NCBI GenBank assembly: GCA_022495005.1
Contig: JAGYXB010000665.1
Span: 2,046,001-2,110,000, forward strand
Direction: 5' to 3'
DNA from: Rhyacophila brunnea
Lineage: Eukaryota; Arthropoda; Insecta; Trichoptera; Rhyacophilidae
Length of the DNA stretch: 64,000 bases
In this document: in pieces, positions 55,091 to 64,000 of the stretch
Layout of the letters: each line of letters begins with the position of its first letter
Position numbering within the stretch: the first letter of the stretch is position 1
Program-made: the position numbers and the translations under genes
The notes under the pieces: generated by a model
What the model was told of the DNA's origin: nothing
What the model saw: the letters and a program-made list of their open reading frames with translations, nothing else
The model's database searches: none

Positions 55091-58000
55091 CTACAACAAA
55101 ATATATACGGTTTTATAGTTTGGTTTAAAAATAGATTATTTGCTTTTACATTGTATTCAAGTGCTATTTTAACTCACCATAAGCATTGGCTGTGTTGGCG
55201 CTAAATATGACGGGTATTATGAAAAGTATGTATCCAATAAGCCCCCCGCTTAATCCGGTTATCCAAAATATTAGTGATGTGTACAGTAGGGGCTCTATTA
55301 CAGCTCGAGGTATCTGAAAGACAGGCCCATATTAATCACTTGTTAAAAGAATTAAAAATCAAACGAGGAATATTTTCAACTCATTAATATTTTTAATTCA
55401 AATAAATACAGTGACTGTGATTACCGCTATAAGTAAATCAGTATACAGTGGCGCTATAGGCGATTCGCGGTTGTATTGGGTTGCTTGCTGCAATGCTTGT
55501 TTCAATGCTAGCAAGCCACTTTCACCGTGCTTATGGCGCTACTGTATACTGGTATACCTACCTAGGTACATATTAGGTACGTTTATTAATATAAGTATGG
55601 TTAAATGCTTACCATAAGCATAATCTTTGACAGATAGTATGGTCCCGGAGAGTATAAGCCATTGGCAACTTCTCTGAGAAATATTGATATTTCTGAAGGA
55701 AAATGATAGAATACATTGTATATGAAGATAAATATCGTCTCTGTTACGATTAGATACATCAATCCTTGAATGTTTTGGATATCTCTTTGGTCAACAGTCT
55801 CCAGGATATTATAAAAAGGTAAAGCAACAATTAGCGATATTCCCTGAAAAAAAGTTTAATAAAAGCAAATTATTATTTTCCCTCTTAAACAGAGCATTAT
55901 TATGCCTCCATAGTGTTTAAAATGTATTATATAATATAAATGTGCATACTTGTTAGCTTTACACCCAACGTATTAGGTTCTTGCACTACTGGATCTTGTA
56001 CTCTTGTACATATTGAAAAAAAACAACATGAATTTTCTATTTATAGACCCATCACGGATCACCCGTGACCCACTTCTTAGTATTTATACAAAGATGGTTG
56101 CTCCATCAACTACACCAGCGTGTGAGCCAATTAAAAAAGTCTTTTTAAACATACATGGTTTGAAAAATTCAGGGCCGTAACCACTTTTACATATTATATT
56201 CCGTAATAACTAAGTTATCTGGTGAGTTTTTCAACTTCCACGAACAATGGCAAACCATCTTCTTAATTTAAATTAAATTAAAAATAATATTGACTTTATA
56301 ATGTAACAGTCATGAATACTGACATCTTTATATAAATTAACATACTGAACATGATTGCTAAAATATGCAGAATACCCTACGGTTTATCGAGTATCGATCA
56401 ACATTCTTGTTGGTACTGATTGATCTTTAAATTTCACAATTGTTTTTATTGGATTTCACCAGAGTTGGATTGGTAGGCCGATACCGGCCCAGTAAATACA
56501 TAATATTATACTAAAAAAAATTAACATTGAACATGAAACTGAATGAACTGTATTGTCTAATATTAAATTCGTGAAGCTAGGGAATGTGCCCTCGCATTTC
56601 GCAGATGATATCTTCTTACTATTGAATAGTTCAATTTGTTTAAATGAAATTTCAATTCTGGTGAAATAAAAATTCACACACTAATTGACTCACCATGTAA
56701 GAAAGAAATTCGACAAGCCACATTTTAGAATTTCTTCGCGTTGACATATAAGATCGCCATATAAGCCATTGGAATTGTGTGGCTGTATCCGGTTTTTCAC
56801 TGAAAAAGAAAAAAAATAATTTGAAAAATATATATTTAGATGGTTGTTATATCCAACCAGTTATGAACAATGTGAAGAACTTACATTGAAAAGAAGTGTC
56901 GAAAGTTTTCGTCAGACTAAAAATAAACAAAAATAATTTGAATTAATAAATTTTTTATTATAAAATTGCAAATCATTCTAAATAATATGTGTTTGTACAC
57001 TGAAACTAGGAGTGTACTATCTATCATATATGTTTAAATCATAAGAGAGGTATTATCAGCTGATATAAATAGAATTTTGAAATACATTATTTATACGTAA
57101 TAAACGATGAAATATTAATCAAATTAATGTAGTGTTGCTGCTGTTATTTCATAATTTAAAGTTGAATTATACGTCTACTCTCCAAGATTTACGGTGCTTC
57201 CACAAAATAATGGGGTTGCAAAGCGTTAAAAAAATATTAAATACTAAAGAACTAGTCCCTAACCACGCCTTATTTGTTTCCATAGATGCAGTATAGAGCA
57301 GTCGGTAGGTATTATTTAAAACCATAATGCTAGGTACCTATTATTTAGATTTTAATAATAATTTGAATTAGTTCAATGTAGGTAATCTGAGTTAATTTGC
57401 ATGAAACCGGCCAAAAACAGGTAAACTAATGTTACGAATGCATTGGTTCCAATTGTTGAAATTGTCCCCATAGTAAAAAATAAAATTGGTCTTCGAAATC
57501 GTGAGTCCCGCATCTGGTAAGAATTTCACATTGCTTTTTCAATATGTGCTTGATTAACACCAAGGACCCAATTGGTTGCTAAATGAATAATGACCATACA
57601 TAATTTTAAAAAATGCGACGCTCAGCGTGACGCGAACCCGCACTCACTGAATTCGCACCAATGTTTTTACCAATTGACCCATGTGCGTCCTATCTAATTA
57701 TAAAGAAACTAACCACTAGTTTTTACTTTTCTGAAGCGCTTCACAAATTGCGTTAATTACGTTAACCGCTGGGCGTCTTATTTTTATAAGTACATAATAT
57801 CTGAGGTGTTTTCAAATTATCTATGTTCAACAAAAAATGTTACATTTTCAAATCATGTGAATTATTCGTTGAATAAAAAAAATAGTTTTAAAAAGTCTGT
57901 TAATATGTACTTAATACTTACTCCATTTTGTGGGGGAAAATATGATAACGCTTAAAGAGTGTACTTACGTTAATTTACTTTTCAGTTGTGAAACTTCATA

Positions 58001-61000
58001 TAACATTCATTGTCTATATTGGTGTATTATATAATGATTATGAACTTTGAATATTATTTTTTTTAGATGCCTAAAAATACAACTTACGCAATTAGAATTG
58101 TTATTCGTAAATTTGTGCTTCTCAACACTGTTGGTTTGAGAAACCGCGTCAGTCTCTATTCTCTTGGTACGTTCAGTCCATGCGTTGCAAACAGTCTTGG
58201 CTCCTTCCTCGGAGGAAATGGCGGTCACCAGATATTCGGCTTCATTATAACCAATTGGACACCTGAATTGCACCCTATTGAAAGATAAATACAATTTATA
58301 ATTAATAAAGAAAATATTTTCACTTTTCTATTCGACAACATTAGAATATTGCTGTTGAAATTTTAAGTTTATGTGGTAGATTTATCATTATAATTATCTA
58401 AACTTATCCAATTTACTTATAATTAAATATAAATTATTTTCGATTCGTGGTGGAATAAATAATAGGCACTATATTTATAGTATAAACCTGGGTATGTTAT
58501 GTAATAGAGTTCCATAAAACACCTCAAATATAAATGAACTGGATACAAGTCGAAGAATAGACGATCATTTGTGATATCTATTCATTAGTGATACTCAAGA
58601 CGTAGACTGCAGTACTTCTCAAACTGGGGAAGCGGCCCCCCATGGAGCCGTGGAGCTCCTGCCAGGGAGCCGCGAAATATTTCAGTATTTGAAAAAACAA
58701 AAATCATAACGTCAAAATCTCTCGGTCGAATATTTACACGATCACAATTCCGATATGGATAAGCATTGTAGAACTTAGTAATGAACTTCGCCTCTGTCTT
58801 CCCACTTTAGTGATGATTGATGAAACATGGATGTGTTTTGCTTCATATTTGGCTGATTAGTAAATGAATTGAATCTTTTTCTTCAGGAAAAGATATCAAC
58901 ATTTTAATTCTGAATATCAAACTTAAAGTTTTCTAAAAAAACTTTCTTCTTGGTCAAGGATGCAATGATATTTTTTCTTGCTTGTTTGAGAGCGTCTTAC
59001 CATCAATGAAATATCACTCTCGACTTCAATTAAACGTGTGATAGGTGCTTGATCACATTGTCGATTCACAATTTTTCAACATATATTTCCCAAACTTAAA
59101 TGAATACCAAAAGTACAATTTCATAAGAATACCATTTGCTAAATCCTTAAAATATAAAACTCAAGAAGAATTGGTCGATATTAGTTCAGATAATTCCCTT
59201 GAAGTCAAATTTAAATAAAGAAGTTTGCAGAATTTTGGATAAGGTGACAGCAAGAATATCCGTCAATCGCAAAAGAAGCATTGTTAATCATAATTCCTTT
59301 TGCCACAACATACCTTTCAGAAATTCACATTTTATAACATTTTTTTACAATTGTAAGTTTATTAACTTAAAAAAATCTTTTTAATATTTTCAGATACATA
59401 TTTATTAATTAATACAGTTGAAATTGTAAATTATCAAAAAAATGTCTCAAATTGCAAGCTTCGTATTTTTCCGCTAGGTGCTTCTGCTGGCATGCCTCTC
59501 CCCCTTAATGAGATTATTTTGAATTAAGTAACGCATACTGGAATATAAAATGATTGTTGTCGTATATTTTGATTTCGCAAGTGTAAAAATGGAAAATCTT
59601 TGATTTCCCAGGAAACCGGGACACCAACCAGAAAGACACAATCATATTTTTATGGTCGGGTTTCGACTGTATTTTGTGGTTCGTGGATATATATTTGTAA
59701 AAATATAAACATGATATCTTACGTTCCGAAAAAACGTGCAGCATCTTGAACTGGTCCGTGAAACGCTACTCTTCCCCCAGCAAGTAAAACGACCGAATGG
59801 AAAAGATCGAAGATTCCAGAAGCAGGCTGGTGAATTGAGCAAACGATAGCTTTTCCACTCAGTGCTAAAGCTTGGAGACGTAAAATCACTGATGCTGCAG
59901 ACCAGCTGTCCAATCCAGTCGTAGGTTCGTCACAAAATAGAAGAGGAGGGTCATTGATCAACTATAAAATAATATTATTATTATTATTATATTAATATCA
60001 TCTATTTTATTTATAGCTTGTTCTAGGATACAGAATGCTTAAAAAAGCCCTTTTAAAACTAAAACATTTTATGTCATTATTTCAGTAAAATTAAAAGTAT
60101 TTATCATTAATGCTTTCCATGATTTTCTATAAAAATAACTAGTTTTATTTTGTTCATATTTAGTAAGTAGCAAATGTAATATATATATAAGAAACATACT
60201 ACATTATTTATATATGTTTGTTTAAATATATTTAGGATGAAAAGACTACTACTTTATGAGTCTTAAATACAATTATCGTTCTCTCATGCCATTTGATCTT
60301 ACGTAAAATAAATGTGTTGTACCTGAACAGCTAACGAAACTCTTCGCCGTTCTCCCCCTGAAAGCACTCGTAAAAGACTATTACGACAGTTACTGATCCC
60401 AAGTTCTCGAAGAAGATCACTGATTCTCTTTTTTCTTATCACATCACATGTGTTGCTATCCATCTGCATGCGAGCCTGGTGGATAGAGTATTTTATTATT
60501 TATAACTTATAACTATCGTCATACACGCACACATTCGTTTTTACTAGTGTCATACAAAAAAAAGGCATAATGTACTATATATTATGATCTAAGATTTTTA
60601 TTATTTATAATATAATATGTAAGTACATAATTATCTAATGATATGTATCAATTTAAGAAAAATAGACATACGTAACTAGAAACGGTATATTGTATTAGCG
60701 TGGTTATAATCTCGACTTATTGACATATGTTTAAAATTTAATCGAATCTGCAAATTTACATAAGTACTTATGCATAATATTATGTAATTTAGTAACTTGA
60801 TCTTTTATTATCTATTTACGTATTGCATAACAAAATATCGAGTTGCATAGACCCTAATACTAATGAACTATTGAACCAATCTAACTTACTAAGGTTTCAA
60901 CACACGTGTGTAAAAAATAATTAACTGGGAACGTGAAAAATGTCCAAAGCCATACGATATTTTATTCAAACGACAATTCTATCGATAAGAGCTATTAGAA

Positions 61001-63810
61001 TAAATTAAAAGCACCTAAAATATTCCAAATATTCCAATCCCTAAAATGTTAATGATTTTGTATTTAACTACAATGTAAATTCTAATGGAATGGTACAAAA
61101 CTTAAATACATTAGAATTTAAATTCAAATTCCATCAAGTACCATCGGTCATTAGTATTAACATCAAATGTATATTATATACTTCCTTACCTACCTATTAT
61201 CCACAAAAGAGAATTCTGTATTTTGGAATATGCTCAAAAATACCTATCATTTGAATGCTAAGATAAATGTGCTAAACTGATAATCTGTAAATTTACAAGA
61301 AAGCAATTTAAAATGATAGTAGGTATTATTGATTTCGTCATATATATTACTTCTACCTAAAAAACAGTTGTATCTTCATCACAGAATAACTCTTGCTGAC
61401 GCACTTTTAGGGCGCTGAATATAACAATAAAATAGGCAACGTCTGTTATAACGCTCTGGGTTACCAACATCGAAAGATTATACGAAAGTATACATAACTA
61501 TGCCCACTACGTATTACCTATAATATAGTAATAATTATAACCTTAGAAACATACCTACTATCATACAACCGAAGCGCTTCTCACGTTAATGTCGGAAGTC
61601 TCCAGTTGTATGACTACTAGTTGTAATTGGGGAGGACACACGTGACTTAATTGGTATAGCACATTGGCCGTAATCCTGTGTACGTGGGTTCGAGTCCCGC
61701 CTGGTGTCATATTTGTTTCAAAATGTTTCAAGGTATGTTTCTGATGTATTTTAAAACTATGTATGTTCAATAAAAAATGAAAAATATAGTTTATAAAGTA
61801 CCTACTAAACATGCTGCTGATTTGAAAACTATATTATATACTTATTTAAATAGAATTTATGTTAATTAAAATACTAAATAATAAACTTCACAATAATAAA
61901 TTGAATTCGTAAATAGAAGTTCCAACAAGTTTGGAGATACAACATATCGAAACACATTTTTATTGGAACAATGCTATCATGTCTGTTCCGTTGAATTAAA
62001 AATATTGACAAAATTATTTTTGAAATAAAAGTTTCTCATATTGTGTCAACGAAAATAGGAGAATGTAAAAACCATGATAGGCCCTTGTTGTACTTAATTT
62101 ATTGAGTATTTATTATCAGTTAGGTTTTCGTTACTGATTGGTAACTTTACTATTATAGTAGTATAAAACTTACCATAAATGACATGTGTTCCTGGACGGT
62201 CAATGTATCAAATGTCAGGTCTTGTTGAGGAACAAATCCTGAAATTCCTGTCATGAAGCGTTGTGATACTTGTTTGTCATTGAGGGTCAGGGATCCTGTC
62301 GTATCGCCCTGAACGCGCATGCTGATGGCCGTCAACAGGGTAGTTTTCCCGGCACCGCTGAATTTTGTCAAAAGTAATTGTTATTAATACAATTCATTTT
62401 AAATCCGATGATGCGAACATATTCAAAAAAACTGTAATTACCATTTTGCAAATAAGTTAGATAGAGGCGTCTGTTTTGAAAACCCGATAAGTCTACAATT
62501 CAATATACATGGTAAATGACGGTAGGTACGTTAGTATCAGTTTTTCATTTTAAAACTAGAACAATATACTTACTGATTTTTATTTTCTAATAAATCATTT
62601 ATTGCAATATACATATAAAAGCAACAGTAAAATTGTCTATAAGAAAGAAAAGGACAATGAAAAAATATACAAAAGAAAGAGAGCGAGTAAAATGTATGCC
62701 ATTAAATCAGTAAATTTCACACAACAACTTAGAAATTAACATTTATTATAAAGTGGGTAGTCCAAAAGGCCATATTTGTCGTTTGCCTAGGCCTAGGGAA
62801 AGGAGATAATAGTTTAAAATCTAGATTTTAAACTATTATCTCCTTTCCCTTTGAACAAAATTAAACATGTCGGCATATATTTGTAACATTTTAATTAATC
62901 GATTTCTGTAAATCATTAAGTTTTTTTTCACATGCTTTTGGCAGATTTTGAAACTAATAGAATATAGATCTCTATAGAATACAGACACATAGGTATGAAT
63001 TTTATTGTTAACATAATTTAACCAATCGTAGACAACAATGTCAAAACATATACCTATTATGAAAAGTGCATTTTATTATTAGCTACGAATCTTGGTTTGT
63101 TCTACAATATTATAATCGTCAAGTAAACAAACTACGTAGATGCACGAGCTAGAACATATTATTTAGGTACAATGAATGTTTATTTTTTATTAAATATTTA
63201 TTTCATACGTGAAAAATATTTCAAAAGTCCAGCAAATGGATTGTAGATACAACTTTAAAAAAAATAGCACAATGATTTCATATGAAAATTAATGAACCGT
63301 ATTGTTGAGTATAGTATCCTCCACAAAACTTTGCAATTGTACACAGTGACAATATTTGTGTGTAATACGCACTGCGTATTAGTGTATCTAATAGAGGCTA
63401 ATTTCATCAAATAATTTTAAAAAAATCTATTCCAAATTGCAAGGTTACGTGGAGGGTGGTCTACCTATTGTGTGGATAGGAGAGCAATAAAATAATGTAA
63501 TCAATAAAACACAAGAATACGCCAGAAACTATTGCGTATGATCAAAATAATTGAACAGTTTAAAATGTCAAGATCATATTTGAAATCTACACACGATTTT
63601 CAAAGAGAAAAATGGATTTCGGATTTGTCGGCCCTTACCGGTATTTTTCCGGGTAGGCAACCTACAAGACCAATATGCCATGCCTCTACTACAGACAGAA
63701 CACTAGGTATAATTAAGTAGTTATTTTATTTTGTAGGTTTATTAAAGCATGAATTATTTACCTGGGTCCCATAATTGCCATCAAAGAACCGGATTTAACT
63801 TCGCCGCTAA
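54702..63810 (-). CDS. st: ABCG half-transporter, scarlet orthologue (5' end outside window)
   Basis: Ten exons on the minus strand: complement(join(54702..55090, 55178..55313, 55613..55843, 56694..56799, 56885..56916, 58088..58274, 59723..59961, 60323..60475, 62174..62357, 63762..63810)). All introns are GT-AG and phases agree. The visible 567 residues hold Walker A GPSGAGKTT (14-22), Q-loop VPQQD (58-62), signature LSGGERRR (115-122), Walker B LLFCDEPTTGLD (135-146), H-loop His (172), then an ABC2 membrane domain from about 300 on. The C terminus, with LPC, a cysteine-spaced loop, GFHLLG and a basic RRSKK end, matches Drosophila Scarlet better than White or Brown as I recall them. Scarlet pairs with White to import ommochrome precursor into pigment granules. 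About 100 N-terminal residues lie beyond 63810. Confidence 0.9.
55178..55313 (-). CDS. st: scarlet exon (membrane segments around NTANAYG)
   Basis: Acceptor CTTTCAG, donor TATG|GTGAGT. It reads IPRAVIEPLLYTSLIFWITG, then GGLIGYILFIIPVIF and NTANAYG. 45 codons plus one base. Confidence 0.92.
55439..55551. mobile_element. MITE with 20-bp terminal inverted repeats in a scarlet intron
   Basis: The left end CAGTATACAGTGGCGCTATA and the complement of the right end CAGTATACAGTAGCGCCATA differ at two of 20 bases. 113 bp in total, no coding capacity; target duplication unclear. Confidence 0.7.
55613..55843 (-). CDS. st: scarlet exon (ABC2 domain, 77 codons)
   Basis: Acceptor TTTTTTTCAG, donor ATG|GTAAGC, phase 0 at both ends. 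It reads GISLIVALPFYNILETV, DIQNIQGLMYLIVTETIFIF and IYNVFYHFPSEISIFLREV, then NGLYSPGPYYLSKIMLM, the usual ABCG order (Q-x-x-x-G-x-L-F; R-E-x-x-x-G-x-Y). Confidence 0.93.
55844..56693. other. scarlet intron, nothing recognised
   Basis: The 73-codon minus-strand frame at 56456-56677 lacks coding features. No bounded repeat seen. Confidence 0.35.
56694..56799 (-). CDS. st: scarlet exon (linker to first membrane helix)
   Basis: Acceptor TTTTTCAG, donor ATG|GTGAGT. It reads EKPDTATQFQWLIWRSYMST, RRNSKMWLVEFLSYM, matching the W-R-x-x-x-x-x-x-R-x-x-x-x-x-x-x-x-F stretch before the first helix of ABCG proteins. Confidence 0.92.
56885..56916 (-). CDS. st: scarlet micro-exon (32 nt)
   Basis: Acceptor TTATTTTTAG, donor AAT|GTAAGT. 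It encodes SDENFRHFFS plus two bases of the next codon. Both neighbouring exons require exactly this phase (0 in, 2 out), which supports it despite its size. Confidence 0.8.
56917..58087. other. scarlet intron with SINE and repeat fragments
   Basis: Contains a tRNA-like SINE head (57614-57689), the word TTCACAAATTGCGTTAAT at about 57735 shared with 42845, and an inverted copy of repeat R3 at 57834-57885. The rest is unrecognised. Confidence 0.45.
57614..57689 (-). mobile_element. tRNA-like SINE head
   Basis: The minus strand begins GACGCACATGGGTCAATTGG, has an A-box-like GGTCAATTGGT and a B box GGGTTCGCGTC, and closes with GAGCGTC, which pairs with the start. Downstream on the minus strand is a body related to the other SINEs (GCACATATTGAAAAAGCAAT). 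It differs enough from the 1994 copy to be a separate subfamily. Confidence 0.65.
58088..58274 (-). CDS. st: scarlet exon (linker after nucleotide-binding domain)
   Basis: Acceptor CTTTCAATAG, donor TGC|GTAAGT. It reads VQFRCPIGYNEAEYLVTAIS, matching the C-P-x-x-Y-N-P-A-D-F segment of ABCG proteins, then a hydrophilic linker ending TNNNSNC. Confidence 0.9.
58606..59300 (+). pseudogene. hAT transposase relic in a scarlet intron
   Basis: The left end reads CTTCTCAAACTGGGGAAGCG and resembles hAT termini. Inside, broken plus-strand frames give ELNLFLQEKIST, GKDINILILN, then HIVDSQFFNIYFPNLNEYQK and KTQEELVDISSDNSLEVKFK. These match in order the region of ZBED-type hAT transposases before the C-terminal dimerisation domain. 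Stops and frameshifts are many, and no right end or target duplication was found. Confidence 0.6.
59723..59961 (-). CDS. st: scarlet exon (Walker B, D-loop, H-loop)
   Basis: Acceptor TTTTATAG, donor AC|GTAAGA. It reads INDPPLLFCDEPTTGLDS, AIVCSIHQPASGIFDLF and VVLLAGGRVAFHGPVQDA, the second half of the ATPase domain. 79 codons plus two bases. Confidence 0.95.
60323..60475 (-). CDS. st: scarlet exon (ABC signature)
   Basis: Acceptor ATCCACCAG, donor CAG|GTACAA, 51 codons, phase 0. It contains NSLLRVLSGGERRRVSLAVQ, the ABC signature region. Confidence 0.95.
60476..62173. other. scarlet intron
   Basis: AT-rich. Contains the tRNA-like sequence at 61635-61709; otherwise nothing recognised. Confidence 0.4.
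61635..61709 (+). repeat. Degenerate tRNA-like sequence (GTA at anticodon position)
   Basis: A 75-base unit starting GACACACGTGACTTAATTGG has an A-box-like region, a good B box (GGGTTCGAGTCCCGC, with a complete T stem) and a 3' end that pairs with the first five of seven acceptor bases. The D stem and acceptor stem carry mismatches and the anticodon loop has C where T33 is invariant. It aligns with the SINE head at 57614, so a SINE head or tRNA pseudogene is more likely than a working tRNA. Confidence 0.5.
62174..62357 (-). CDS. st: scarlet exon (rest of Walker A, Q-loop)
   Basis: Acceptor AAAATTCAG, donor ATG|GTAAGT. It completes a split serine and reads GAGKTTLLTAIS, FMTGISGFVPQQDLTFDTLT and VQEHMSFM. 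61 full codons. Confidence 0.95.
62358..63761. other. scarlet intron
   Basis: Contains the 56-bp perfect palindrome at 62795-62850; otherwise AT-rich and unrecognised. Confidence 0.4.
62795..62850. repeat. Perfect 56-bp palindrome without a loop
   Basis: Bases 62795-62822 are the exact reverse complement of 62823-62850, centred on AATCTAGATT. The tips read AGGGAAAGGAG. It could be a tiny MITE or an end-to-end repair product. Confidence 0.8.
63762..63810 (-). CDS. st: scarlet exon (start of Walker A), first visible exon
   Basis: Acceptor AAAAATTTTTCAG-like tract ending CAG at 63811-63813, donor CAG|GTAAAT. It reads SGEVKSGSLMAIMGPS with the last serine split, joining GAGKTT of the next exon to form Walker A. 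The two leading bases belong to a codon begun upstream of the window. Confidence 0.9.
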
Positions 63811-64000
63811 CTGAAAAATAATCGTCCATTAAATTTACATTTTTTTTTAAATTTATTATTTAGGGAATATGTGTCGCGTTTTCATAATTCCTACGTACAC
63901 GTAGAAAGAAAATAAAGAACATTTTGAAACAATTTTTGACTGTCGCTGATATATTTTCTATCATATTATAATATGTAGTCAGACTTTCCTAATGAGATCA
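63811..64000. other. scarlet intron running off the window
   Basis: Intron sequence. The N-terminal exons of scarlet lie at higher coordinates. Confidence 0.5.

Noticed and set aside
61561..61812. 83-codon minus-strand frame with a PGGTRTH motif
   Set aside because: The motif is the usual false translation of the T-arm/B-box region of a tRNA-like sequence, present here at 61635-61709.
1..64000. CRISPR arrays, rRNA genes, bacterial operons or phage genes
   Set aside because: No regularly spaced direct repeats, no rRNA signature and no prokaryotic gene organisation. Spliced genes and SINEs show a eukaryotic nuclear origin.

Overview
This is nuclear DNA of an insect, most likely a sternorrhynchan hemipteran such as an aphid. 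It is strongly AT-rich, with large introns, GT-AG splice sites, tRNA-derived SINEs, LINE debris and many short inverted-repeat DNA transposons. Frequent TACCTACC/GGTAGGTA words are, as I recall, common in aphid genomes. The species assignment is an inference. There is no sign of bacterial genes, CRISPR or plasmid functions.

Two host genes can be supported, and they lie tail to tail. The first (+ strand) is Rab32, the orthologue of Drosophila lightoid. Its GTPase core is encoded by four shared exons (45579-45795, 48957-49138, 50296-50439, 51421-51540), giving 220 residues ending in a Cys-Ala-Cys prenylation signal. Upstream, over 42 kb, lie four start exons (3673-3852, 14564-14719, 17037-17078, 29188-30438) and a weaker fifth candidate (28924-29055). 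All begin with ATG, end in phase 0 at a good donor and can splice in frame to 45579. They predict proteins from about 234 to 637 residues that differ only at the N terminus. The second gene (- strand) is an ABCG half-transporter, best read as scarlet. Ten exons between 63810 and 54702 encode the last 567 residues; the N terminus lies beyond the right edge. The two stop codons are about 3.2 kb apart.

In Drosophila, Rab32/lightoid is needed to build eye pigment granules and Scarlet (with White) brings ommochrome precursor into them, so two genes of one organelle pathway are neighbours here. That linkage, plus the multi-start structure of Rab32, is the main biological interest.

The rest is largely repeats. 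1-3600 holds a pogo-type MITE and a SINE. The first Rab32 intron contains LINE and hAT relics (8.7-10.9 kb), a hAT derivative with an exact 8-bp target duplication and a SINE inside it (12757-13449), a second hAT derivative with an 8-bp duplication (15569-16112), and several palindromic MITEs. Between 33 and 40.3 kb there are three transposons side by side: a 2500-bp element with perfect 36-bp terminal repeats and a dead transposase, a mariner relic, and a 3.06-kb pogo/Tigger element whose transposase has lost the middle of its catalytic domain. Introns of the shared Rab32 exons and of scarlet carry further MITEs, SINEs and a hAT relic. Several dispersed repeat pairs (4.5/49.9 kb, 11.3/42.9 kb, 25.4/43.4/57.8 kb) are not explained by a family I can name.
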